A DNA stretch of 37,706 nt, from NCBI GenBank assembly GCA_937973965.1, contig CALJJQ010000069.1, positions 1 to 37,706 on the forward strand. Reading direction: 5' to 3'. This document shows positions 25,131 to 34,053 of the stretch, in pieces. The stretch comes from an uncultured Calothrix sp. GTDB lineage: Bacteria > Cyanobacteriota > Cyanobacteriia > Cyanobacteriales > Nostocaceae. Both the position numbers and the translations under genes were made by a program. How positions within the stretch are numbered: the stretch's first letter is position 1; each line of letters opens with the position of its first letter. The notes under the pieces are model-generated. The model did not search any database. It had not been told where the DNA came from and worked only from the letters and a program-made list of their open reading frames with translations.

Positions 25131-25503
25131 TCACTAAATGCGTTCTCTGTTTGAGTGTAAATCATCTTTGCCTAGGAAACACCGATTTTACCCCTTTTCT
25201 GTGGCCCAGTTTCCTTTATTTTTGAATCTTTTGCCGCAAAAGTATTTTGACAACCATCTAATTTACCCTATAATCATTACGTACTTGACTAGAATCTCAA
25301 CATTTCTTCAAAAACATTTACATTACTTATATATCATTCTAGTTCGGTAGTACATAAAAACCAATTTACTAGAAAGTAGGCAAAAACAGAGAGTTGTGAT
25401 GGGTATATAAAAATACCCACTAGATAAGTAAAGACAGGAACCTCCGTCAGAGGTTGACCAAGTTCAAAATACCCAATCTCAAATCAAACCAAATAGGAAT
25501 AGG
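25131..25503. other. Divergent intergenic region with leader hairpins
   Basis: Between sufE and the NTF2-like gene. Nothing coding. Two hairpins precede the NTF2-like gene: GGGTAT/ATACCC (25401-25418) and AACCTC/GAGGTT (25439-25455). Confidence 0.5.
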
Positions 25504-26115
25504 ATGATATCAGCAATCAAAAATTCACCAACAGAAGTAGTCGTCAAGCTAGAGAAGCCTCCAGAAAATAAGAATCAGCTAATTACCAATAGTGGTGCTG
25601 CAATCAGTCAAAAACTTGAGGCTCCGCGTATTGCATTGGATTATGTAGTCGGAAGTTACTTTGATTCGATTAATCAGGGGTTATATCGGCGCACTGTATC
25701 CTTATTTACAAATGAAGGGATTTTGGCTCCACCATTTCAACCGCAAGTAATTGGTAGAAAGCAAATATACCAGTATTTTCAGCGTCAACCACCCGGACTG
25801 TATTTAGAGGTGAAGGAGCGTCATATTTCTCCTTTTTATAATCACCGAACAAAAATAGACGTATTTGGTAAACTGAGAAGCCAGCGACAAGATATCAATG
25901 TTGTCTGGACTTTTCTGCTAAATAATCAAGCAAAAATTACCATAGCCCAAACAGTTCTGCTTGCGTCCTTAAGGGAACTAGAAAATCTTCATTCCTATCC
26001 CTGTCAGGATTTTCAATTGGATTGTGTTGAACCGGAATATTTGGGGGGACAAGCTTGTTTACGCTTAGTAAATCACAGAATACGGGATACAGGACACAGG
26101 ATACAGGGGAAGTAA
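25504..26115 (+). CDS. NTF2-like protein resembling the OCP C-terminal domain
   Basis: 203 aa. Residues about 40-160 follow the pattern of the orange carotenoid protein C-terminal domain: ALDYVVGSYFDSINQGLYRRTVSLFTNEGILAPPFQPQVIGRKQIYQYF, VFGKLRSQ, NVVWTFLLNN and LLASLREL. Such stand-alone homologues (CTDH) bind and transfer carotenoids; the similar-looking SnoaL-like fold is the alternative. The last 35 residues are unusual: three Cys, and an end encoded by a short tandem ACAGGATACAGG repeat, suggesting the stop was shifted by repeat insertion. ATG start with GGAATAGG upstream. Confidence 0.7.
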   Translation: MISAIKNSPTEVVVKLEKPPENKNQLITNSGAAISQKLEAPRIALDYVVGSYFDSINQGLYRRTVSLFTNEGILAPPFQPQVIGRKQIYQYFQRQPPGLYLEVKERHISPFYNHRTKIDVFGKLRSQRQDINVVWTFLLNNQAKITIAQTVLLASLRELENLHSYPCQDFQLDCVEPEYLGGQACLRLVNHRIRDTGHRIQGK

Positions 26116-26192
26116 TTGCTTATATACGCTTATATAGCAATCCGAGATGATTTATAAAATCTTACATGTAGGGTTGTTGACTGTTAACTTAA

Positions 26193-26396
26193 TGCCCTAG
26201 CGAAACCGTGTCATCATATGGAGGTAGAACTCTGGAACGGGAATATGCTATTGGACGCGATCGCATGGATTTATGCTTGAAGTAGGGGAGTGTAACTTTG
26301 GGGATAGAGTTAAAAACCTGGCGCAATAAAACTAGAGACTCAGAACCAGAAGGTTTGCAGCAGTTGGATTCTTATTTAATTAGCGACAAACATTGA
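26193..26396 (+). pseudogene. PD-(D/E)XK nuclease-like fragment of an AAA-type protein
   Basis: The frame reads GGRTLEREYAIGRDRMDLCLK, a TAG stop (26283-26285), then LGIELKTWRNKTRDSEPEGLQQLDSYLISDKH and TGA. This is the C-terminal REYALGRGRxDL...IELKxWR...EGLxQL pattern of AAA-like ATPases with a PD-(D/E)XK domain. Asp, Glu and Lys of the motif (D in RMDL, E-L-K) are still visible. The stop, the missing 5' part and the lack of a start show a dead remnant. Confidence 0.65.
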
Positions 26397-26537
26397 CATT
26401 GATTTCTCATCGGAGTATTCCCGTTGGGTTAAGAAATATTACTGAATTTCTAACTTTTAGTAAATTTATTTGCTCTAATTTGAGTCGGCAATTGAGAATT
26501 GAGGAAGTAGCTAGCCTCTTGCTAATTTTTGCAAAAT

Positions 26538-26566
26538 AAGCTCCTAATACTCGTGATTAGGAGCTT
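26538..26566 (-). terminator. Rho-independent terminator
   Basis: Perfect 11-bp stem AAGCTCCTAAT/ATTAGGAGCTT, followed on the minus strand by ATTTTG. It lies 55 bp after the stop of the secreted-protein gene 26621-27184. Confidence 0.7.
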
Positions 26567-26620
26567 ACTTAATTTACCAATTCCAGAATTTAGGTGTTAT
26601 CAACTAAACTTGATAGGAAA

Positions 26621-27184
26621 CTATAATCTGGAACATTGATCTTCCTTATTACCTTGGACAACATTTGCATCTCCAACGGGAGCAGGAGAATTTTCTTTAC
26701 ACTGAAGATTTCCATTAATACGGTTTTGTCTAATCTCTAGTCCACCGGTATTTTTAAAGGCTTGCAAATTGCCATTAATTGTATTGTTGTTAGCGACAAG
26801 TTTTTTGTTGTTTTCATCAAACTGTAAATCTTGACTAATCCGATTACCTGTAATGTTTGCACTTTGGGATTGTTTAATCTGAATGCTACCACCTACAGAT
26901 GAATTTGACCGCACAATTACCTGTGCTGCATTTTCGGCTTGGATATTACCATTGACTTTAATGCCAGAACCGTTAAAACTAGCATTAGATTCAACTTTAA
27001 TATTACCCTTGACAGTTGTACCATTCATCTGACAATTAGCACCACTGGGGACTTTAACATTATCTAAGGTTACAGCGCCTAAACTTCCTCGACATACCGT
27101 TTCTTCTGCAAGTGCAACTGAGTAGCTAAATACGACTCCAAGTAAGCTGATACCAGCTACCGCTAACCAACGATTATTGCTCAT
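26621..27184 (-). CDS. Secreted repeat protein of unknown function
   Basis: 187 aa. A signal peptide (NNRWLAVAGISLLGVVFSYSVALA) probably cleaves before EETVC. The mature part has repeated short beta-strand units of the type V-x-G-N-I-x-V/A-x-x-x-A (for example TVKGNIKVESNASF, KVNGNIQAENAAQ, RISQDLQFDENNK, TINGNLQAFKNT, RINGNLQCKEN), suggesting a small beta-solenoid. Four Cys, two near each end, could form disulfides. Not assigned to a named family. ATG start. Its own terminator follows. Confidence 0.75.
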   Translation of the reverse strand: MSNNRWLAVAGISLLGVVFSYSVALAEETVCRGSLGAVTLDNVKVPSGANCQMNGTTVKGNIKVESNASFNGSGIKVNGNIQAENAAQVIVRSNSSVGGSIQIKQSQSANITGNRISQDLQFDENNKKLVANNNTINGNLQAFKNTGGLEIRQNRINGNLQCKENSPAPVGDANVVQGNKEDQCSRL

Positions 27185-27614
27185 AAAATCCTCCGATTTA
27201 ATTCTGGTTTTTTGCGTATAAGCAGATGGAAAATATAGCCAGCCATATCTATAAATTCCGTAATTCTTGATTTGAAAATATTGTTATTGGTAGATTCGGC
27301 CTGAAATCAAAGATTGGCTTTATTTGTAGCCTTTTCTACTGGTATTTTGACAAGAGTATATGAACTTGAGATGAAAATTTCATGAGATTCTTCTCACATT
27401 GTAATCAAAAGTACAGACAATCATGACCAAGTAATCATGTAGGGAAAATTAAAATTATTGCTGTGGAGTATGGAGTAGCCTACATGTATTGCTGATACTA
27501 ACAGGGATGAAAGTGTTTTTTTTCAACTCTCTACTCCCTATTCCCGACTCCCTACAAGTTATTCCGGGGAATGATATTATCAACTTGCAGTTAGTTGCTC
27601 AATTTCCTCAAGTA
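27185..27614. other. Divergent intergenic region
   Basis: No gene is supported. The right part contains TCTACTCCCTATTCCCGACTCCC short repeats (about 27529-27553) that an upstream frame would translate; I take this as non-coding. Confidence 0.5.
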
Positions 27615-28565
27615 ATGTATCAATCCTCAGCAGTTATAAGTCAGGAAATAAAAGCGCAAGCCTTGGAATTGGGATTTAGTAAGGTGGGGATTGCCAAGGT
27701 TGATGAAGTAGATTCTGTAGATTTGCGGTTACAGGAATGGTTAAAAAGTGGTTATCATGCCGATATGGCATGGATGGAAAATCCCAAAAGGCAAAATATC
27801 CGTCAAGTGATGCCGGAAGTGCGATCGCTGATTTGCGTGGCCTTAAATTATTACACACCTCACCAACGACCCACGGAACCAGAGTACGGGAAAATATCCC
27901 GCTATGCTTGGGGACGGGATTATCACAAAGTCATGCACAAAAAGTTGAAGGCTTTGAGTAGTTGGCTAGAGGCAAAAATCGAGGGAATTCAGGTGCGGTA
28001 TTATGCAGATACCGGACCAATTCAAGATAAAATATGGGCCCAACGTGCAGGTATCGGTTGGATTGCCAAAAACGCCAATGTGATTACCCGTGAATATGGC
28101 TCTTGGGTGTTTCTCGGTGAAATCCTAACCAACATGGATTTAGTTCCCGACAAACCCCATACACCCCATTGTGGAACATGTACCCTTTGTATTGATATGT
28201 GTCCAACTAATGCTATTACCAGTCCCGGAACCGTCGATGCTAACCGATGTATTGCATATCATACAATCGAAAATCGGCACCAGGAATTACCTCCAGAAAT
28301 GCGATCGCAATTGCAAGGATGGGTAGCAGGATGTGATATCTGTCAGGATGTATGTCCTTGGAATCAACGATTTGCCCAACCAACAACGGTAGCAGAGTTT
28401 CAACCCTATCCTAGTAATCTCGCGCCAAAGCTGGTAGAATTGGCGACAATCTCTGACCCAGAATGGGACAAAAGATTTACAGCATCGGCGTTACGACGGA
28501 TTAAACCCGCCATGTTACGACGAAATGCCCGCGCAAACCTTGATGCATTGCCGGCGACAACATGA
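27615..28565 (+). CDS. queG: Epoxyqueuosine reductase QueG
   Basis: 316 aa from ATG 27615. The cobalamin-dependent enzyme carries out the last step of queuosine synthesis in tRNA. Seen: SRYAWGRDYHKVMHKKL, YYADTGPIQDKIWAQRAGIGWIAKN, and two 4Fe-4S clusters (CGTCTLCIDMCP and CDICQDVCPWN). A frame open to 27489 adds 42 residues, but that part is translated repeat and lacks family character, so it is not used. The stop overlaps the next start by 4 bp (ATGA), so the two are coupled. The enzyme uses B12, whose synthesis genes lie earlier in the window. Confidence 0.93.
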   Translation: MYQSSAVISQEIKAQALELGFSKVGIAKVDEVDSVDLRLQEWLKSGYHADMAWMENPKRQNIRQVMPEVRSLICVALNYYTPHQRPTEPEYGKISRYAWGRDYHKVMHKKLKALSSWLEAKIEGIQVRYYADTGPIQDKIWAQRAGIGWIAKNANVITREYGSWVFLGEILTNMDLVPDKPHTPHCGTCTLCIDMCPTNAITSPGTVDANRCIAYHTIENRHQELPPEMRSQLQGWVAGCDICQDVCPWNQRFAQPTTVAEFQPYPSNLAPKLVELATISDPEWDKRFTASALRRIKPAMLRRNARANLDALPATT

Positions 28566-29194
28566 AAAAAGTAATTATTTTTGATTTTGACGGTACAATT
28601 GCGGATACGCTGGATGCAATGGTGGCAGCTGTGAATCGTCTCGCTGTCGAATTTGGTTATGCACAAATCTCCCCGGAAGAATTGTCGATATTGCAGAAGC
28701 TAAGTGCCCGTGATGTCATTCGATATTCAGGTATATCTGTGCTGAAAATTCCCTTTTTGGTCAAAAAAGTCAAGTCCGAATTGAAAACAAAAATACCTGA
28801 ACTGAAGCCAATTCCGGGGATGCAGGAAGCCCTGTATGAACTGAAAAATCAAGGTTTTAGATTGGGGATTATTACCTCTAATTCCCAGGAAAATGTCCTG
28901 GAATTCTTAAAAATCAACCAACTTGATCACCTGTTTGAATTTATTCATTCAGGAGTGACAATTTTTGGCAAAACGACAATTATCAATAATGTCCTCAGAC
29001 AAAAACAAATTAAACCCGAAAATGTGATATATGTTGGCGATGAAACTAGGGATATTGAAGCGTCGAAAAAAGCCAACATCAAAATCATCGCCGTCACCTG
29101 GGGATTCAACTCCCGTGAAGTTCTAGCTCAACAAAAACCTGATTATCTGATTCATCACCCCCAGGAATTAATTGATGCTATCACCCAAGGGTAG
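28562..29194 (+). CDS. HAD-superfamily hydrolase (phosphoglycolate phosphatase-like)
   Basis: 210 aa. HAD motifs: DFDGTIADT (8-16; nucleophile Asp8, acid Asp10), IITSNS (motif II), KTTIINNVL with the motif III Lys, and GDETRDIEASKKA (motif IV). An alpha-helical cap lies between motifs I and II (about 16-80). Similar to Gph/PpaX; the substrate is probably a small phosphate ester. Translationally coupled to queG by the ATGA overlap, so it may serve the same operon, but no link to queuosine is known to me. Confidence 0.9.
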   Translation: MKKVIIFDFDGTIADTLDAMVAAVNRLAVEFGYAQISPEELSILQKLSARDVIRYSGISVLKIPFLVKKVKSELKTKIPELKPIPGMQEALYELKNQGFRLGIITSNSQENVLEFLKINQLDHLFEFIHSGVTIFGKTTIINNVLRQKQIKPENVIYVGDETRDIEASKKANIKIIAVTWGFNSREVLAQQKPDYLIHHPQELIDAITQG

Positions 29195-29323
29195 GTGAAA
29201 ATTATGAGATTAATCCTTTTCTTTGTTTTCTATCGTTTGCCTACACACAGGAGTACTTCCATTTTATGAATTGTTGTATTTACATCGAAAATTTATGCTA
29301 TGATGGGAGTTGGCGTTTATTAA

Positions 29324-29397
29324 CGGGATGTAGCGCAGCTTGGTAGCGCACTTCGTTCGGGACGAAGGGGCCGCTGGTTCGAATCCAGTCATCCCGA
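29324..29397 (+). tRNA. tRNA-Pro (anticodon CGG)
   Basis: 74 nt. Acceptor CGGGATG/CATCCCG with discriminator A; D-arm GCGC-AGCTTGGTA-GCGC; anticodon stem CTTCG/CGAAG with loop TTCGGGA (CGG at 34-36); T-arm CTGG-TTCGAAT-CCAG. The 3' CCA is not encoded (ATT follows). Confidence 0.95.
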
Positions 29398-29506
29398 TTA
29401 TTATTTTTTGCCTCCATGTTCCCTGTCTTATACCTTCATGAAGGTAGGGAACAGGGAATAGGGAGTAGTTTTAACCCTAGTACAGGTTGGCGGAAATAAA
29501 ATTAAT

Positions 29507-29670
29507 TAGTCCGAACTTTTATCTAGTGACTATGCTCTGCGTGGTCACTCAGTCAACGAGGGCTACTGCCTTCAGTCACAATGCAGGAGAGAAGTATCGT
29601 AGATTCCGCATCCAGGTAGAGCATGGGTGTGAGGGAAAAGCTAGGCGTATTTACGCTGCGTGGTAATAGG
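29507..29670 (+). repeat. Dispersed repeat C, copy 1 (about 160 bp)
   Basis: TTATCTAGTGACTATGCTCTGCGTGGTCACT ... GAGGGCTACTGCC ... GATTCCGCATCC ... AGAGCATGGGTGTGAGGG ... GGCGTATTTACG. The reverse complement of 32460-32618 aligns end to end. Confidence 0.8.
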
Positions 29671-29829
29671 GATTTCAATGGGGATTTTCTTGTGGTATGA
29701 TTTCCAGTTCTGCTAGGCAATGACGTAGTAAAAGTGTATGAGTTGTTACCCATTTTTCTTTTTGGTATTTTTATAGATGGGTAAAAAATGGGTAAGTCAA
29801 GAGTGAAAACCGTATTTAACTATAACAAT

Positions 29830-29871
29830 AAAAAATAAAAGCTCGCAATCCACAAGAATACGAGCTTTTAT
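29830..29871 (-). terminator. Terminator of the initiator tRNA gene
   Basis: 11-bp stem ATAAAAGCTCG/CGAGCTTTTAT. The minus strand continues as TTTTTATTG. It lies 15 bp beyond the tRNA 3' end. Confidence 0.75.
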
Positions 29872-29885
29872 CTTTTGAATCAATT

Positions 29886-29962
<77 letters not shown>

Positions 29963-30010
29963 TCGCTTTAACTTCTATAGTATACCCTGAAGTTCGAGAA
30001 TTTGACAACC

Positions 30011-30958
30011 CTAAATTGATAATTCGCCAATTATTTCTAAACGGTTGTACTTGCCGATGTTCAAGAACCGCTCTCCAAGAGCGTCTGCGGTGCTGGGGGA
30101 AATCCAACCCAACTGTTGTAGGATGTGAATGGCGGCGGCATATTTAGCTCGTTTGGCTCCATCGATGACCTTAATGGCTAATCCCATGCCCTCACCTAAG
30201 CGACTAATACATTGAATTCCCTCCGCTCCCGATTTGCTGACGATTTCCCCAGGAGTCAAACGCATTAATTCTGTGTCAAATTTGCCATCCCCTGCAACCA
30301 TTGCTGGATGGTGAGTCATTGCGCGTACAATCCTTTCTAAATCTAGGTTGTGTCTGGCTGCAAGTTGGGCGTACAAATGGGCAATTTGGGTGAGTTGCAT
30401 GAGATAGGTTGGGACACCACAGTCATCGTGGACACTGATAAATTCTTCGGCTGGCATCCGCAGCATTTCGGCGACTTTTGTTAAGATTAGTTGTTGGACA
30501 GGGTGTTTACGCTCCAAATAGGTATTTAGGGGGAAATTCCGTTGTTGACAAACAGCTAGCATTCCCGCATGTTTGCCGGAACAATTGTATTCTAGCCGAC
30601 TACGCTTACCATCGGGGATTGGACACTGGAGAGCGGATGGATCGATATCAGCACGCCAAAGAATATTAAAAACTTGACGAACCTGTTCAATACTGCCTTG
30701 ATGGGAACTAGTGATAATTGCTAAATCGCGATCGCTCAAATCATAGCGTTCAAGAGTACCTGTAGCTGTTACGGCTAGGGCTTGAAATGGTTTGAGTGCC
30801 GAACGGACAAAGGTTGCTGTTTGAGCATTTCCCGCCACAGATAACACCCTGCCTCGTTCATCTGTAACTACAGCTTCAACGATGTGCTTGGACTCGATAA
30901 TACCCTCCCGTAGTAGGCGAACTTCAAGGGGGTTTGTTTGCGTGCGTTTTCCCATCAT
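30011..30958 (-). CDS. Type II L-asparaginase family protein
   Basis: 315 aa. Belongs to the Rhizobium etli-type asparaginase family. Seen: RSALKPFQALAV (catalytic SxxK-like), SSHQGS, CPIPDGK..., YNCSGKHAGMLA, VHDDCGVPTY (the metal/substrate Cys-Asp motif) and HPAMVAGDGKFDTELM. It would hydrolyse L-asparagine to aspartate and ammonia. No signal peptide. ATG start; a second ATG directly follows. Its 3' end lies 48 bp from the initiator tRNA gene on the same strand, so read-through is possible. Confidence 0.88.
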   Translation of the reverse strand: MMGKRTQTNPLEVRLLREGIIESKHIVEAVVTDERGRVLSVAGNAQTATFVRSALKPFQALAVTATGTLERYDLSDRDLAIITSSHQGSIEQVRQVFNILWRADIDPSALQCPIPDGKRSRLEYNCSGKHAGMLAVCQQRNFPLNTYLERKHPVQQLILTKVAEMLRMPAEEFISVHDDCGVPTYLMQLTQIAHLYAQLAARHNLDLERIVRAMTHHPAMVAGDGKFDTELMRLTPGEIVSKSGAEGIQCISRLGEGMGLAIKVIDGAKRAKYAAAIHILQQLGWISPSTADALGERFLNIGKYNRLEIIGELSI

Positions 30959-31148
30959 GTAGTTGGTAGATGATTCGAGCTAAATATTTGGGCGGATAGA
31001 TATTATATAACGTTTTTCATCCCTTGAGAGGGTGACAGGGGCAGTCTCAATTGCCGGTGAAAAAGTTGTTTGTTGCCCTTGCTTCCCTGGAGACAACCCC
31101 CTCCCTCTTCCCTAACTTCACTCCAAGACTTGTTCCGCAGACCCTATC

Positions 31149-31649
31149 TTATAGAAATTGCCAAATGACAATTCCGAGCAGATATAAACCGGCTAAAACG
31201 GCAAAAGTTAGCTCTAAACGGCGTAGAATTGGTTGAATTTGGTATAAAACAATTAGGCGATCGCGGGCTAATACATCTTCTGGTTTTGTCCAGGTTTGTC
31301 CATCGTACCAACCGGATTCTTCGTAGAAAATTACTGGACTCCGTAGGCGGTTGCGAACATACAACCAACCAGAGTATAACCTGACCAAAATCAGTAAAAC
31401 TCCGATACTTGCACCAGCTGACCCACCAAGGAGAAATTTGGCAAAATATTTATGTAGGGGAAAACTTGCTGCGGCAACAGGTCCAGCAATCAACCAGGAA
31501 ATCGAGTAAATCCACAGTATTTTGCCAATATAACTACGCCAACTGAGGGTGCAGTCACGATATAGCCATGCAACCTTGAGGGCTTCATACTCGTTGACAG
31601 GCTGCTGTTCCCTCGGTACCGGACAATTGCTGACTGAGGATTCAATCAT
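31149..31649 (-). CDS. CGLD27-like (DUF1230) membrane protein
   Basis: 166 aa. Begins SNCPVPREQQPVNEYEALKVAWLYRD, the hallmark of the DUF1230/CGLD27 family found in cyanobacteria and plastids. Several hydrophobic helices (about 43-62, 72-91, 143-162) surround a soluble loop, FYEESGWYDGQTWTKPEDVLARDRL. The plant and algal relatives are tied to iron-limitation acclimation. Function in cyanobacteria is not settled. ATG start 3 bp after rsfS, forming a pair. Confidence 0.85.
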   Translation of the reverse strand: MIESSVSNCPVPREQQPVNEYEALKVAWLYRDCTLSWRSYIGKILWIYSISWLIAGPVAAASFPLHKYFAKFLLGGSAGASIGVLLILVRLYSGWLYVRNRLRSPVIFYEESGWYDGQTWTKPEDVLARDRLIVLYQIQPILRRLELTFAVLAGLYLLGIVIWQFL

Positions 31650-31652
31650 CGG

Positions 31653-32093
31653 TTATTTGCTCCCTTGGTCTTCAAAGACGGAAAACTCAATAGACTCTGC
31701 ATGTCCCCAAAAAGCCTCTAAATTGTAGAATTCCCGTTCTGCTGGCATCATGGAGTGAACAATCACCTCGCCATAGTCATGTAATATCCAACTTCCTTCT
31801 GCCTTTCCTTCTACCTGTAAAGGACGGCGTTGGTATTGCTCCTCTACTGCTGTTTCAATTGCGGATGCGATCGCTCGCACCTGTACCCGCGAATAACCTG
31901 TCAAAATCACAAAATAATCCGCCAAATAGGAAATATCGGCGACTTTCAAAATCTTGATGTCGCCAGCTTTTTTCTCCGAAGCTGCAAGGGCGATCGCTTT
32001 CGCTAGTTGTTCGCTCTCATCTACATCCGCCATTGCTAAATCGGTTCTTGCTAATGATTGTATGGAAGAATGAGTTGGAATAGAATCAGCCAT
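31653..32093 (-). CDS. rsfS: Ribosome silencing factor RsfS (Iojap)
   Basis: 146 aa. Binds uL14 and keeps ribosomal subunits apart under starvation. Seen: AKAIALAASEKKAGDIKILKVADISYLADYFVILTGYSRVQVRAIAS, VEGKAEGSWILHDYGEVIVHSMMPAEREFYNLEAFWG. This is the whole family domain (about 25-140). ATG 32093 is used; an internal ATG at residue 21 gives the more usual N-terminus. It precedes the CGLD27-like gene by 3 bp. Confidence 0.92.
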   Translation of the reverse strand: MADSIPTHSSIQSLARTDLAMADVDESEQLAKAIALAASEKKAGDIKILKVADISYLADYFVILTGYSRVQVRAIASAIETAVEEQYQRRPLQVEGKAEGSWILHDYGEVIVHSMMPAEREFYNLEAFWGHAESIEFSVFEDQGSK

Positions 32094-32279
32094 TAAACCT
32101 CAACGACTAAAATTAAAGTTGTAATCATACTTAACCATTTGGCAACTTGTCGGTGTGTAAATTCTGTTAACCCCTAATTGAACTCCCCACAAAATATTAT
32201 GGAACAGCTAATACACGCCTTCCAAATTGACACAGCCAACTGACAAAATAGTCAAACTATTGGCAAATACTATTCCCAC

Positions 32280-32369
32280 ATTTCTCACAAAACCCTAAAA
32301 CTCACAGGGATAGTCCGTAGAAGGAAAATCAGTCCGTTACTCAAGGCTTACAACTTACTCGTGAGAAAT
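32280..32369 (-). mobile_element. MITE-like element, copy 2 (90 bp)
   Basis: ATTTCTCAC (32280) and GTGAGAAAT (32361) flank the reverse complement of the 6062-6159 element. GGTTTTGTGAG, TTTTAG and GATTTTCCTTCTAC are shared. It lacks the CTACTCC run. Confidence 0.8.
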
Positions 32370-32459
32370 CCAGGTATTAGGTTTTTCTTGAATACTAACA
32401 AAAAAATGGTCGCCTATGTTGTTAATTCTTGATTTAGGCTTGAAGAACATACTACGAAA

Positions 32460-32618
32460 CCAATACCACACGGCGTAAATACGCCTACCTTTCCCCTCGC
32501 ACCCATGCTCTGCGTGGGTGCGGAATCCACGAGGGCTTACTGCCTCGTGAAATGAAGGCAGTAGCCCTCGCCGACTAAGTGACCACGCAGAGCGTAGTCA
32601 CTAGATAAAAACTACTAA
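32460..32618 (-). repeat. Dispersed repeat C, copy 2 (inverted)
   Basis: Reverse complement of 29507-29670 with scattered changes. Internal inverted pieces (CCCTCGCACCCATGCTCTGCG) recur in the hairpin at 32680. Confidence 0.8.
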
Positions 32619-32679
32619 TTTGAACATGAAAGCGAGTAGCCCTGACTACAAAGCAATTTCATGGGACAATTTCTGGTTT

Positions 32680-32712
32680 CCCTCGCACCCATGCTCCGCG
32701 TGGGTGCGAGGG
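32680..32712. repeat. Perfect 12-bp hairpin after the GT4 gene
   Basis: CCCTCGCACCCA and TGGGTGCGAGGG enclose TGCTCCGCG. It is a partial copy of dispersed repeat C, 7 bp beyond the GT4 stop. No T-run follows, so it is not a standard terminator. Confidence 0.75.
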
Positions 32713-32718
32713 AAAGGT

Positions 32719-34053
32719 TTACTTTTTCGAGACAATCCCCGAATTCATGGCGTTACCAGAATCTGGTAAAGAATAAAACACAGGTTCATACACTGGTTGC
32801 AGTGGTTGGGATAACTGTTTGTGGACAGAACTGGTCAACTCCTCAAATAACGCTTCGTATTGATTCAAGGCTGCATCGAAGGAGTAATTTTCCACAGCAA
32901 ACTTCCGACTGTTGTAACCCAAGGAATTTACTAGTTCGGGATTTTCGTATAAATTAATAATTGCTTGAGCTAGGGCTTCTGGGTTTTCTGGTGCAACGAC
33001 TATCCCACCTCCACTTTGGCGAATAGCCTTAGCCGCAGTACCATTATCGGGAACAGATGCCACAATGGCACTACCACTAGCAAGTAAAACCTGGATTTTG
33101 GAAGGCATATTAAAAGAAATCACGTTTTTCTTTTGCACCACCAAACCCACATTGGCTGCATTAAGCATTTCTGGTAATTTTTCCCGGGGTTGGAAGGGTA
33201 GCAATAACACATTATCTGCACCACAAGCGAGACATTCCTGTTGTAAACGCTCCAGTCCTTTCGCTTCACCGACTATTACAAAGGCAATTTCCGGGATATG
33301 GCGCAGTTTACTAGCAGCTTTGACGACGGTTTCCAAACCTTGGGTCAAGGCAATATTACCCGAATACATGACCACAAATTTATCTTCCAGGTTATGGGTG
33401 ATTCGGAAAGGGTTTCCTTGTTTTGCTCCCGGACGAATAAAATTCACATCCACCCAATTGGGTATTTGGACAATTTTCTCCGGGTCTACGCCTTTTTCCC
33501 GAAGATTATCGACAAATCCGTCGGCAATCACACTAATTTTGGTAGCAGCACGATAAGCGAATTTTTCTAAAGCACTAAATATCTTAATTAACAGCTTATT
33601 TTTGAGTAAGCCGACATGAATCGCTGCATCCGGGAGAATATCTTGCAAATTTAAAACTACAGGACAACCAAAAAACGAACCCAGGAAAGATGCGGGTATG
33701 CAACCAGGTAAGGAGGGAGAGGTGGTAAAAATAATATCAGGTCGCCAACCATTTAAAGCTGGAAATAGGCTTGTCATCACAAAGCTTCCATCTAACATGA
33801 TGCGATCTAGTAAATTTGGTTGGGGACGAATCCACACACAACTGCGTTGAATTTTCACACCGTTTTTGTACTCTGTGACAAAAAACTTACCCCGGTAGTC
33901 TTCGTATACCTGACGTTGGGGATAGTTTGGCATTGCGGTGACAACTCGCACTTGATGACCGCGATTCACTAATCCTTCCGCAAGTTCTGTCATCAAGGGT
34001 GCAATCCCAATCGGTTCCGGATGGTAGTTATATGAGTAAATTAAAATCCGCAT
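32719..34053 (-). CDS. Glycosyltransferase family 4 (WcaI-like)
   Basis: 444 aa GT-B fold. N-terminal MRILIYSYNYHPEPIGIAPLMTELAEGLVNRGHQVRVVTAMPNYP is typical of WcaI-like exopolysaccharide transferases. The donor domain follows with VVMYSGNIALTQGLETVV, LVVQKKNVISFNMPSKIQVLLASGSAIVASV (the E/K-rich donor site) and ENPEALAQAI. The last 40 residues (Gln/Pro/Ser-rich) look like an extension. Cytoplasmic face of the membrane. Likely builds capsule or slime polysaccharide together with the sugar transferase upstream. Confidence 0.9.
   Translation of the reverse strand: MRILIYSYNYHPEPIGIAPLMTELAEGLVNRGHQVRVVTAMPNYPQRQVYEDYRGKFFVTEYKNGVKIQRSCVWIRPQPNLLDRIMLDGSFVMTSLFPALNGWRPDIIFTTSPSLPGCIPASFLGSFFGCPVVLNLQDILPDAAIHVGLLKNKLLIKIFSALEKFAYRAATKISVIADGFVDNLREKGVDPEKIVQIPNWVDVNFIRPGAKQGNPFRITHNLEDKFVVMYSGNIALTQGLETVVKAASKLRHIPEIAFVIVGEAKGLERLQQECLACGADNVLLLPFQPREKLPEMLNAANVGLVVQKKNVISFNMPSKIQVLLASGSAIVASVPDNGTAAKAIRQSGGGIVVAPENPEALAQAIINLYENPELVNSLGYNSRKFAVENYSFDAALNQYEALFEELTSSVHKQLSQPLQPVYEPVFYSLPDSGNAMNSGIVSKK

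Larger units (their letters stand above)
26116..26620. other. Intergenic region with a gene remnant
   Basis: Contains GTTGACTGTTAAC-type repeat (about 26172-26188), a decayed nuclease-like fragment (26193-26396) and a terminator (26538-26566). Confidence 0.6.
29398..29885. other. Intergenic region between two tRNA genes
   Basis: No protein gene. Contains AGGGAACAGGGAATAGGGAG repeat (about 29446-29466), the 150-bp repeat (29507-29670) and the terminator of the initiator tRNA gene. Confidence 0.6.
32094..32718. other. Repeat-filled intergenic region
   Basis: No gene seen. It holds the second MITE-like copy (32280-32369), dispersed repeat C (32460-32618) and a long hairpin (32680-32712). Confidence 0.6.

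Noticed and set aside
25138-25350. 70-codon frame between sufE and the NTF2-like gene
   Set aside because: No ribosome site, no recognisable motif and A/T-rich composition; likely chance.
27489-27614. 42-residue N-terminal extension of QueG
   Set aside because: It is translated short tandem repeat and is absent from family proteins; the ATG at 27615 gives the normal length.
32680-32712. Terminator of the GT4 gene
   Set aside because: The stem is perfect but no T-run follows and the sequence is a copy of a dispersed repeat.
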